A DNA stretch of 64,000 nt. Origin: Paenibacillus caui (lineage in GTDB: Bacteria > Bacillota > Bacilli > Paenibacillales > Paenibacillaceae). The notes beneath the pieces were generated by a model, which saw only the letters and a program-made list of their open reading frames with translations, ran no database searches and was not told the DNA's origin. How positions within the stretch are numbered: the first letter of the stretch is position 1; every line of letters begins with the position of its first letter. Of the stretch, positions 25,189-32,522 are shown piece by piece. A program made the position numbers and the translations under genes. The stretch is from assembly GCF_019904135.1 (NCBI RefSeq), contig NZ_JAIOGQ010000011.1, positions 1 through 64,000 of the forward strand, in the 5' to 3' direction.

Positions 25189-26357
25189 ACGCCGGTACTG
25201 TAGGATTGAGCGCTGACACGGAGCAGGAGGCGATTGTCAAGGAAGCGGAGGCCTTTGTCCGCAATAGGATTCGTCCCTGCGTCCAACTGTTTCAAGCGGA
25301 GAAAGGGATTCCCGGAAGCTTAATCCGCGAGCTGGCGGATCACGGCTATTTAGCTGCCTCCCTTCCGCGGGAATATGGGGGACTGGGGCTCGATCCGGTA
25401 TATTACGGCTTGTTCACGGAGGCATTCGGCAAGGCCAGCCCGGCGGTCAGAAGCCTGCTCACCGTGCACACCTCGCTGGTATCCGAGACGCTGCTGCGCT
25501 TTTGCTCGCCCGAGCAGAAATCGCTCTGGCTGCCCCGGCTTACAAGCGGCCAGTGGATCGGGGCATTTGCCTTGTCTGAGCCCGATATCGGCTCGGATGC
25601 GAAGAACATCCGGACGCAGTGGCGCGAGGAGGAGGGGCACTACGTCCTGAATGGCCGGAAGAAATGGATTACATATGGGGATCTGGCCGATGTGTTTGTG
25701 GTGCTGGCGGCGAACAACGGGAAAAGCACGGCCTTTCTGGTGGAGCGGACCTTTGACGGCGTTGCGACGCGGCGGGTAGAGGGATTAATGGCCGGAGGAG
25801 ATACCTATTTGGCCGAGATCGATCTGACGGAGGTGAAGGTGCCGAAAGGCCATGTGATCGGGCGGATGAATGGCGGCTTTGAATATGTCGTTTCTACCGC
25901 GCTCGATCACGGGCGGTACAGTATCGCATGGGCGGGACTGGCCATCGCCCAGGAAGCGCTGGACGCCATGGTCACCTATTCCCGCAGCAGGGAGCAGTTT
26001 GGGCAAAGGCTAAGCCAGTTTCAATTGATCCGCGGTATGATCGGCGATGCGGTGACCAAGGTGCATGCGGCAAGAGCGCTCTGCCTGAGAGCGGGCGAGC
26101 TTCGAAGGGACAGGAGTCCGGATGCGGCGATCGAGACAACCATCGCCAAATACTTCACCTCCAAAATGGCCGTGGAAGTCGTGAACGATGCACTGCAGGT
26201 TCATGGGGCAAATGGGATCACGGATCAGTATCCGGTCGCCAAGCTGTATCGCGAAGCCAAGGTGCTTGAAATTATCGAAGGCTCTTCGCAAATACAGCAG
26301 GAAATGATTTCGCACTACGGGCTTAGGGAGTATTTCAAACGGGGGAGTAAAAGATGA
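25185..26357 (+). CDS. Acyl-CoA dehydrogenase family protein (FkbI-like), hydroxymalonyl-ACP pathway
   Basis: 390 aa, the usual length for the family, with ATGA overlap on both sides. The acyl-CoA dehydrogenase flavin fold is seen in A-L-S-E-P-D-I-G-S-D near residue 126, the helical C-terminal domain with R-x-x-F-G-Q-x-L, and the V-L-E-I-I-E-G-S-S-Q-I-Q end that carries the catalytic-type glutamate. With an FkbH, an FkbJ-type ACP and a 3-hydroxyacyl-CoA dehydrogenase in the same operon, it fits the FkbI/ZmaE role: FAD-dependent oxidation of the glyceryl-ACP-derived intermediate on the way to hydroxymalonyl-ACP. Confidence 0.88.
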   Translation: MNAGTVGLSADTEQEAIVKEAEAFVRNRIRPCVQLFQAEKGIPGSLIRELADHGYLAASLPREYGGLGLDPVYYGLFTEAFGKASPAVRSLLTVHTSLVSETLLRFCSPEQKSLWLPRLTSGQWIGAFALSEPDIGSDAKNIRTQWREEEGHYVLNGRKKWITYGDLADVFVVLAANNGKSTAFLVERTFDGVATRRVEGLMAGGDTYLAEIDLTEVKVPKGHVIGRMNGGFEYVVSTALDHGRYSIAWAGLAIAQEALDAMVTYSRSREQFGQRLSQFQLIRGMIGDAVTKVHAARALCLRAGELRRDRSPDAAIETTIAKYFTSKMAVEVVNDALQVHGANGITDQYPVAKLYREAKVLEIIEGSSQIQQEMISHYGLREYFKRGSKR

Positions 26358-27304
26358 CCATCGCGATCCTGTTCCCTGGTCAGGGCAGTCAATACCTCGG
26401 TATGTGCAGGGAGCTGATTTCCACCGATCCCATGGTCGCTGAAATTTTTGCGGAGGCCGATGAAGCCCTTGGTTTTAGCCTGCGCAGGCATGTGCTAGAA
26501 GGTAAACTGGAGGAGCTGACCCGCTCGGACATCGCCCAGCCTGCGGTCGTCACCGCGAGCTATGCGCTGTACCGATTGTTTGCGAGAGAGACGTGCGCAA
26601 GCCCAAATTATGCCGCCGGGCATAGCCTGGGTGAGATTTCTGCGATGATCGCTGCGGGCGCGCTGCCGTTCGCCGAAGGCGTTCGTTATGTACAGCGGCG
26701 CGGCGCGCTAATGAAGCGCGCGGTTCAGGAAGGCAAAGGCAGAGCGGGCATTGTGATCGATATGCCCCAGAGCGAACTGGAGCAGGTCGTGGCCTCGCTG
26801 CGGGCTGACGAACGCGAATATGTGGCGATATCGGGCTATAATTCGCCGCGGCAATTCATCGTGGCCGGGACCGCCGGTGGCCTGCGCTTGCTGGAGGAAG
26901 CGATAGAACCCTATGGCGGCGAACTGATCCCGTTTCGCATGATGCCGATGAAGGAGGATGCCCCCTATCATAGCCAGCTTATGGAATTCATGCGGCCGGA
27001 GCTGGATGAGGCGCTGTCCACCTTAACCTTTCAACCTCCAGCATTTCCGGTCTGGTCTACGGTTTCAGGCGAGCTGGTCACCACGGCGGAGGCGATCCCG
27101 CCGCTCTTGAGCAGTCAACTGGTTCGCCCGGTGTGTTGGAACCAGGCAATTGGGCATTTGCTGAAACGGGGCGTGCATCTGTGGGTAGACATTGGGCCCG
27201 GCGTGATTGTCCGCAACCTACTGAGGGAAAATTCAAGGGTTCCGGACGGTTACGCCTTTGATGAAACCTCAGACCGGCAGCGGCTGTTGCAGGCTCTGGT
27301 ATAA
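26354..27304 (+). CDS. Discrete (trans-acting) acyltransferase, FabD/ZmaF-like
   Basis: 316 aa with ATGA overlap to the dehydrogenase gene. It has the oxyanion-loop motif F-P-G-Q-G-S-Q, the nucleophile motif G-H-S-L-G-E with S91, and a P-Y-H-S motif near 213 where malonyl enzymes have A-F-H-S or G-A-F-H. That difference suits an enzyme taking an ACP-bound substituted malonate. The two degenerate integrated AT domains in the cluster imply that extender units must be loaded in trans, and this is the only discrete AT seen. It could deliver hydroxymalonyl, malonyl, or both. Confidence 0.88.
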   Translation: MTIAILFPGQGSQYLGMCRELISTDPMVAEIFAEADEALGFSLRRHVLEGKLEELTRSDIAQPAVVTASYALYRLFARETCASPNYAAGHSLGEISAMIAAGALPFAEGVRYVQRRGALMKRAVQEGKGRAGIVIDMPQSELEQVVASLRADEREYVAISGYNSPRQFIVAGTAGGLRLLEEAIEPYGGELIPFRMMPMKEDAPYHSQLMEFMRPELDEALSTLTFQPPAFPVWSTVSGELVTTAEAIPPLLSSQLVRPVCWNQAIGHLLKRGVHLWVDIGPGVIVRNLLRENSRVPDGYAFDETSDRQRLLQALV

Positions 27305-27350
27305 AGCTCGGAGCCGGACAAAAAAACGATGAAGAAGGGAGTTGGTTCCA

Positions 27351-28670
27351 TTGATCACGGGTATGACGGATTATAACCAGCGGGTGAAGCGCTGGCTGCC
27401 TGGCGGCGTTCACTATAATTTTCATCTTCCATGGGAAGAAACGCCGATTCATTTCCTGAAAGCCAGCAAGAGCCGGGTTACGGATTTGGACGGCAACGAA
27501 TATTTGGATTTATACGCACGCTTCGGGGCGTTGATCGTAGGACACGGCCATCCGGAGTACAATGAGCGCTTGAAAGAGACCATCGATCGAGTGCTGTCGG
27601 TCAGCCACTGCGATATGGATGCGGAGGCGCTCGAACTGATTCATCGTTATGTTCCTTCCGCCGAAATGATCCGGTTCGGGCTCTCGGGCACCGAAATCGT
27701 TCAAAACGCCTTGCGTCTGGCACGTGCCTGGACGGGAAAGAACCGCTTTGTCCGCTTTGAGGGGCATTATCACGGCAATGCGGACAACATTATGGGAGGC
27801 CGGTCCCCAAAAAAGGGCCTGCCGATTCCGGCCGATTATTTCGGCGATTTGAAAGGCACGCAGGGCAGGGCTAGGGATGCAATGGAAACCCAGTCCTATC
27901 TGATTCCCTGGAATGATGCGGAGGCGCTGGAGGAACTGATTCTCCACCAGGGGGACGACATCGCCGCCGTGATTATGGAGCCGGTCTGCATCAACGGAGG
28001 CGGAGTGATGCCGGCACCGGGTTATTTGCAAAGGGTCCGGCAATTGTGCGACAACCATGGAATCGTCTTGATCTTTGACGAGATCATCACTGGATTCCGC
28101 ATGGGACTGGGGGGAGCCCAGCGGCACTTTGGCGTGATGCCCGATCTGACTACGCTGGGTAAGGCGATCGCCGGCGGCGGCGTACCTGTATCGGCGTTGG
28201 TCGGCAAGGAAGAGATCATGCGGTTGTTGGTCGACAAAAAAGTGATTCATGCCGGAACGTTTAACGGCTATCCGCTTGGGACCGCTGCGGTCAAAGCAAC
28301 ACTTGAGCTGCTGGGTCAGCATGACGGACTGCCGCTCGCGCAGATGAATGAGAGGATAACGATGATCCACGATATTTTCCGGGAGGAGGCGTCAAGAATC
28401 GGCCTGCCGCTGGTGATCCAGGGTCCTCCGGGCTGTGCCTCCTACCACTGCTGCAACAAGCCGCTTGAGCATCCCTCGGAGTATACGTTCGAACTGATGT
28501 CGCTGGATATTTTGCTGCATCAGAAACTGGCCGAGTACGGCATTCTCGTATCGACGGTTTCGCGGATGTACCCGAATATTATGCTGGGAATGGAGGATGT
28601 GGCCTGGTTCCGCGAACGGATCGGAGGGGCACTGGCCGAGGCGAAGGAATGGTTGGACGAGCTTGCCTAG
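27351..28670 (+). CDS. PLP-dependent aminotransferase, glutamate-1-semialdehyde aminomutase type
   Basis: 439 aa from TTG 27351, which has AAGGGAG nine bases upstream. TTG 27342 is too close to that site and ATG 27363 too far. Class III aminotransferase features are the N-terminal W-L-P-G-G-V-H, the S-G-T-E segment, the G-H-Y-H-G cofactor loop, the acidic F-D-E-I-I-T-G-F-R segment, and the PLP lysine K271 in L-T-T-L-G-K-A-I-A-G-G. Heme biosynthesis genes are absent, so this is probably the stand-alone counterpart of the AMT domains in iturin- and microginin-type synthases. There these convert an ACP-bound 3-keto group to a 3-amine. It lies directly after the extender-unit genes. Confidence 0.88.
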   Translation: MITGMTDYNQRVKRWLPGGVHYNFHLPWEETPIHFLKASKSRVTDLDGNEYLDLYARFGALIVGHGHPEYNERLKETIDRVLSVSHCDMDAEALELIHRYVPSAEMIRFGLSGTEIVQNALRLARAWTGKNRFVRFEGHYHGNADNIMGGRSPKKGLPIPADYFGDLKGTQGRARDAMETQSYLIPWNDAEALEELILHQGDDIAAVIMEPVCINGGGVMPAPGYLQRVRQLCDNHGIVLIFDEIITGFRMGLGGAQRHFGVMPDLTTLGKAIAGGGVPVSALVGKEEIMRLLVDKKVIHAGTFNGYPLGTAAVKATLELLGQHDGLPLAQMNERITMIHDIFREEASRIGLPLVIQGPPGCASYHCCNKPLEHPSEYTFELMSLDILLHQKLAEYGILVSTVSRMYPNIMLGMEDVAWFRERIGGALAEAKEWLDELA

Positions 28671-28705
28671 CAGGACAGGTCTCCAGCCGGGAAGGGAGAA
28701 GAAAA

Positions 28706-29557
28706 ATGAATAGTTGGACAGTTGCCGTCATCGGGGCCGGGGTTATGGGCTGCGCCACCGCGCTCGACATCGCCCGCTCTGGGCATCAAGTGTTCCTGAA
28801 GGACATCAGCGGGGCGGCCCTTGAGCGCGCGCCCAGCGTCATCCGGCGCGAATATCGTTCGGCCTGCTTTTTGAACAAGGGATACGGGGATGTTCCGCTT
28901 CCTGCTATTATGGAGCGCATCACGCTGTGCGCCGATGACGAGGAGATCGCCCAGGCGGATCTCATTATCGAGAACACCACGGAGGACGTAAATGGTAAAT
29001 CCGACGAATGTGCCCGCTTAGCGAAAATTTGCCGCGCAGACGCATTTTTTGCGATCAATACGAGCTGCATTTCCATTACCAAGCTGGCCTCCTTCCTGGC
29101 AGATCCGTCCCGGGCGATCGGGGTGCATCTGATGAACCCCGTCCCGGTCAAGACTATGGTGGAGGTTATCAGAGGCTACCATACGTCGGAGCAGACGGAG
29201 CGGGGGATGGTTGAGTTCCTGCAGTCGCTGGGCAAACAGCCGGTGGTGATCGACGATTTGCCCGGCTTCGTCTCGAACCGCCTGTCGCATCTGCTGATGA
29301 ATGAAGCGGCCTTCATCGTCCAGGACGGGATCGCTACCGCCGAGCAGGTGGATGCCATAATCAAGCATGGCTTCAACCATCAGATGGGGCCGCTGGAGAC
29401 GGCCGATTTGATCGGGCTTGATACAGTTGTTCAATCACTGGATGTGCTCTATCACAGCTACCATGATCCCAAGTTCAGATGCTGCCCCCTGCTGCGGAAA
29501 ATGGTGGATGCAGGACAATGGGGCAGGAAGAGCGGAAGAGGCTTTTACGATTATTAG
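28706..29557 (+). CDS. 3-hydroxyacyl-CoA dehydrogenase family protein (hydroxymalonyl-ACP pathway)
   Basis: 283 aa from ATG 28706, which has GAAGGGAG seven bases upstream. The frame extends further up, but that part overlaps the aminotransferase stop. The N-terminal Rossmann fold has V-A-V-I-G-A-G-V-M-G, then N-T-S-C-I-S-I and H-L-M-N-P-V-P, both typical of this family, and the C-terminal helical domain has a P-G-F-V-S-N-R-L motif. In FK520 (FkbK) and zwittermicin-type clusters the homologue oxidises glyceryl-ACP at C3. The neighbours match that set. Confidence 0.9.
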   Translation: MNSWTVAVIGAGVMGCATALDIARSGHQVFLKDISGAALERAPSVIRREYRSACFLNKGYGDVPLPAIMERITLCADDEEIAQADLIIENTTEDVNGKSDECARLAKICRADAFFAINTSCISITKLASFLADPSRAIGVHLMNPVPVKTMVEVIRGYHTSEQTERGMVEFLQSLGKQPVVIDDLPGFVSNRLSHLLMNEAAFIVQDGIATAEQVDAIIKHGFNHQMGPLETADLIGLDTVVQSLDVLYHSYHDPKFRCCPLLRKMVDAGQWGRKSGRGFYDY

Positions 29558-29572
29558 GACGGAGGGGCGCGG

Positions 29573-30673
29573 GTGGAGCGAAAGAAGGAAATCAAGTGTA
29601 TCGTATGGGATCTGGACCATACGATCTGGGATCATGTGCTGTTGGAAACGCCGGATGTGCAGCTTCGGCCCTGGATCAAGGAAATCATCGAAACGCTGGA
29701 TCGGCGCGGGATTCTGCACTCGATCGCCAGCAAGAATGATTATGGGGCAGCCTGGGGAAAGCTTGAGGAGCTGGGGCTCGAGCAATTTTTCATCTATCCC
29801 GAGATCCATTGGAATGCCAAATCCTCCTCGATTGCAAATATCCAGCGCAATATCAATATCGGCATGGACGCGATTCTGTTTATCGATGACCAGGAATTTG
29901 AACTGGAGGAGGTGAAGGCGGTTCACCCTGCCGTGAACTGTCTGCATGCCGACCGGTACATCTCACTGCTGGACGATCCGCGGCTGATGCCCCGATTCAT
30001 TACCGCCGATTCCGCCCGGCGACGACAGATGTATCAGCAAGACTATCTCAGGAAGCGGGCGGAGGAGCAGTATCAAGGCCCCTCGGAGCAGTTCCTGGCT
30101 ACGCTCGGCATGAAATTTACCATCCATCCGGCCACCGAGGAGGACCTTCAGCGAGCGGAAGAACTGACGGTGCGCACCAATCAGTTAAATGCCACCGGCA
30201 AGACCTACAGCTATGATGAATTGTTTGTGCTGATGCATTCCACCGAGCATCAACTGTTGGTCTGCGAGTTGGAGGACAAATACGGCACCTACGGTAAAAT
30301 TGGACTTGTCCTGATTCACATGCAGGAAACCTGTTGGAGACTGAAGATGCTGCTCATGTCCTGCCGCGTCATGTCGCGGGGAGCAGGGAGCGTCCTGCTG
30401 ACCTACGTAATGCGGGAGGCCAAAGGGCATGTAAAGACGCTGCTGGCGGATTTCCGAGATACCGGCCGAAACCGGATGATGAATATCAGCTACAGGTTCT
30501 CCGGCTTTCAAGAGGAATCGTCGGATGGAGAAGGTAATTATGTATTCCGCCATAACCTGCAGCAAGTCGGGAATTTCCCGAAATATATTGAGGTCCGTGT
30601 ACTGACAGAGTCCGCCGGGCCAAGGGGGGAAGTTTATGGATTATCGTCAGGAAATCCGGAAATTTATCGGTGA
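29573..30673 (+). CDS. fkbH: FkbH-type HAD-like protein, glyceryl-ACP synthesis
   Basis: 366 aa from a GTG at 29573, with GGAGGGG six bases upstream. The HAD motif is W-D-L-D-H-T (D13, D15, T17). The C-terminal half has the FkbH acyltransferase-like block M-S-C-R-V-M-S-R-G and the T-x-x-N-x-M segment (D-T-G-R-N-R-M-M). FkbH proteins take a glycolytic C3 phosphate (1,3-bisphosphoglycerate), remove the phosphate and place the glyceryl group on a dedicated ACP. The stop lies inside the next gene, which encodes such an ACP, so the two are probably translationally coupled. Confidence 0.92.
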   Translation: MERKKEIKCIVWDLDHTIWDHVLLETPDVQLRPWIKEIIETLDRRGILHSIASKNDYGAAWGKLEELGLEQFFIYPEIHWNAKSSSIANIQRNINIGMDAILFIDDQEFELEEVKAVHPAVNCLHADRYISLLDDPRLMPRFITADSARRRQMYQQDYLRKRAEEQYQGPSEQFLATLGMKFTIHPATEEDLQRAEELTVRTNQLNATGKTYSYDELFVLMHSTEHQLLVCELEDKYGTYGKIGLVLIHMQETCWRLKMLLMSCRVMSRGAGSVLLTYVMREAKGHVKTLLADFRDTGRNRMMNISYRFSGFQEESSDGEGNYVFRHNLQQVGNFPKYIEVRVLTESAGPRGEVYGLSSGNPEIYR

Positions 30674-30902
30674 GAATCTTTCACTAGAGCATGAGGGGGC
30701 CGTGTTGTCGGACGATGACAATTATTTTGAGCTGCGCTTTGTCAATTCCCTGTTTGCCATGCGTCTAGTCGATTACGTGGAGAGGAGGTTCGGCATCGAG
30801 ATCGAGAACGAAGACCTGGATTTGAAAAATTTCAGCACGATCAACAATCTGCATGCGCTCATAGAACGTAAATTGAGCCGGAAAGGAGCTATATATGAGT
30901 AA
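30636..30902 (+). CDS. fkbJ: FkbJ-like acyl carrier protein for hydroxymalonyl-ACP
   Basis: 88 aa, overlapping the fkbH stop by 38 bp. Instead of the usual L-G-x-D-S-L, the site reads F-V-N-S-L-F-A-M-R-L-V with S38. This F-V-N-S-L-F-A-M form is characteristic of carrier proteins that hold glyceryl and hydroxy- or methoxymalonyl groups. No O-methyltransferase (FkbG) gene is present in the cluster, so hydroxymalonyl-ACP is the expected end product. Confidence 0.92.
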   Translation: MDYRQEIRKFIGENLSLEHEGAVLSDDDNYFELRFVNSLFAMRLVDYVERRFGIEIENEDLDLKNFSTINNLHALIERKLSRKGAIYE

Positions 30903-31728
30903 ATCTTCTAATAAGTTTCTCTATTTGTTCCTGGGTATTTCCTTTGGCATGTGCTATGGAATTGCCTGCCTCTTCATTTTCTTTGCAGATTGGATCGTGC
31001 CGATTACCGGGGAGCTGACCTTGATGCATCCGCTCGCGATCATCGCCTTGTATTCGCCATCGATCGCCGGCTTGATTACCTGCTATTTGATGGGCGGCGG
31101 CAGCGCGCTGAAGGGAATGTTCGCCAAATTGCTGCCGAGAAAGCAGGACCTGTACTGGATTCCGATTATTGTCGCTATCTGCATTTTGTTTGCCTTTTCG
31201 ATGCACTTCGGCTCCCTCTTGTTCGGTATAACGGTTCCGGAAAACACATATAGTGTACCTGAAATGATCCGTATCGGCTTCCTGAATCTGTTTAAGGAGA
31301 CCGGTCTGATCGGCGGGCTGTTCGGCTGGATCGGCTTTCTGCTTCCGTTTTTGCAGGGGAAATTCAAAAGCAACATCATCAGCGGCCTGCTGACGGGTCT
31401 GCTGTTCGGGCTGTGGGTGCTCCCAGGGTATTTGATCTCTTCCTTCGGGACTACGACGACTTATGTGTACTATGTCATTCAATTGATGGCTTTTATCGTG
31501 TTCCAAAGCTATATCTTCAATGCGACCAAAGGAAATCTGCTGCTTTATTTGCTGGCATTCTGGCTGGTGGCTACCGGAAGCCAAATCAAGCTGTATTATT
31601 TTAACCCGCAGGTCCAGCTTATGCAGTTCGCCTTTTTCTTGCTCGCAGCCGCCGTGCTTCATGTCGTATTCAAGCGTAGGAAGGTAGACTATACGCTGCA
31701 GACCTTCCCAGCATATGTTGAGTCCTGA
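30895..31728 (+). CDS. CPBP/CAAX-protease-like membrane protein, catalytic motif lost
   Basis: 277 aa with about eight hydrophobic helices, starting inside the ACP gene with AAAGGAG upstream. The helix at about 140-160 (G-L-F-G-W-I-G-F-L-L-P-F-L) resembles the CPBP intramembrane protease core, usually E-E-x-x-W-R-G-F-L-L-P-x-L, but the E-E pair and the arginine are missing. It is probably not a protease. Similar proteins occur as immunity or tolerance factors in antibiotic clusters, so self-protection is a reasonable but unproven role. Confidence 0.75.
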   Translation: MSKSSNKFLYLFLGISFGMCYGIACLFIFFADWIVPITGELTLMHPLAIIALYSPSIAGLITCYLMGGGSALKGMFAKLLPRKQDLYWIPIIVAICILFAFSMHFGSLLFGITVPENTYSVPEMIRIGFLNLFKETGLIGGLFGWIGFLLPFLQGKFKSNIISGLLTGLLFGLWVLPGYLISSFGTTTTYVYYVIQLMAFIVFQSYIFNATKGNLLLYLLAFWLVATGSQIKLYYFNPQVQLMQFAFFLLAAAVLHVVFKRRKVDYTLQTFPAYVES

Positions 31729-31743
31729 TGGGGGGAGCATTCT

Positions 31744-32490
31744 GTGGAAACAGTGCTGCTGGAGAAGTTAAAGGAGGGCAGGGGAAGCAAGCAACTCGTT
31801 TGTTTTCCCTATCTCGGCGGTTATGCCGGCTCCTTTCAGGGGCTGGCCGAAGAGCTGCCCGATGATGTTGAGGTGTGGGCGTTCAATCCCCCAGGTCATG
31901 GACGGGGAGGAGGTGAACCGCTGGAACACATAGAGCCAATGCTGCAGCTTTATTATGAAGCGCTCCTTGATGTAATCAAGCCTGGATGCCTGCTGTTCGG
32001 GCATAGCTTGGGGGGGATTGTGGCGTATTTTACGGCTGAGAGACTCCTAGCCGGGGAGCATCCCCATGCCGCGACGTTCAGACTGGTGCTTTCAGCCTGC
32101 AACCCTCCCTATGAGTGTGGCGAGACGCGGTATCATGAGCTGCCGGACGATCGGCTGATCGATCAACTGATTTCGTATGGCGGGCTGCCGGAGGAATTGG
32201 TCCGCGAAAGGGAACTGCTCGGTTACTTTCTTCCCGTCATTCACGCGGATTTTAAGGTGCTGTATTCTTCCTCCACCCTCAATCATGCACCGCTGGCCGT
32301 TCCGGCTTATTATCTTTGGGGGGAGCGGGACAGAACCGTGTCTCTTTCATCGGCTATAGGTTGGGTGAGGTATTTTGCGAACGAAATACAGTTGATCCCG
32401 ATCAAGGACGGCTCCCATATGTTTGTGATGTACCAACCGGCAGTCGTGGCCGATCATTTGGCACGTTTGCTTGCTCAGACCAGCCGTTGA
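31744..32490 (+). CDS. Type II thioesterase
   Basis: 248 aa from a GTG at 31744, preceded by GGGGGGAG. It is an alpha/beta hydrolase of the RifR/SrfAD class: C-F-P-Y-L-G-G-Y-A-G near the N-terminus, L-L-F-G-H-S-L-G-G with nucleophile S88, W-G-E-R-D near 197 for the acid, and G-S-H-M-F for the histidine. Such enzymes clear wrongly primed or stalled carrier domains. The NRPS-PKS has no TE domain, so a role in product release cannot be excluded. Confidence 0.9.
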   Translation: METVLLEKLKEGRGSKQLVCFPYLGGYAGSFQGLAEELPDDVEVWAFNPPGHGRGGGEPLEHIEPMLQLYYEALLDVIKPGCLLFGHSLGGIVAYFTAERLLAGEHPHAATFRLVLSACNPPYECGETRYHELPDDRLIDQLISYGGLPEELVRERELLGYFLPVIHADFKVLYSSSTLNHAPLAVPAYYLWGERDRTVSLSSAIGWVRYFANEIQLIPIKDGSHMFVMYQPAVVADHLARLLAQTSR

Positions 32491-32522
32491 TTAGTGATTC
32501 CAGAAAGGAGCAGCCCAAGTTC

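Noticed and set aside
27351-28670. Heme-pathway glutamate-1-semialdehyde aminomutase (hemL)
   Set aside because: No heme genes are nearby and the gene lies between extender-unit genes. The position fits a biosynthetic aminotransferase better.
32316-32522. N-terminal extension of the ABC permease frame
   Set aside because: It lies inside the thioesterase gene. The ATG at 32523 has a ribosome site and begins the expected short N-terminus before helix 1.
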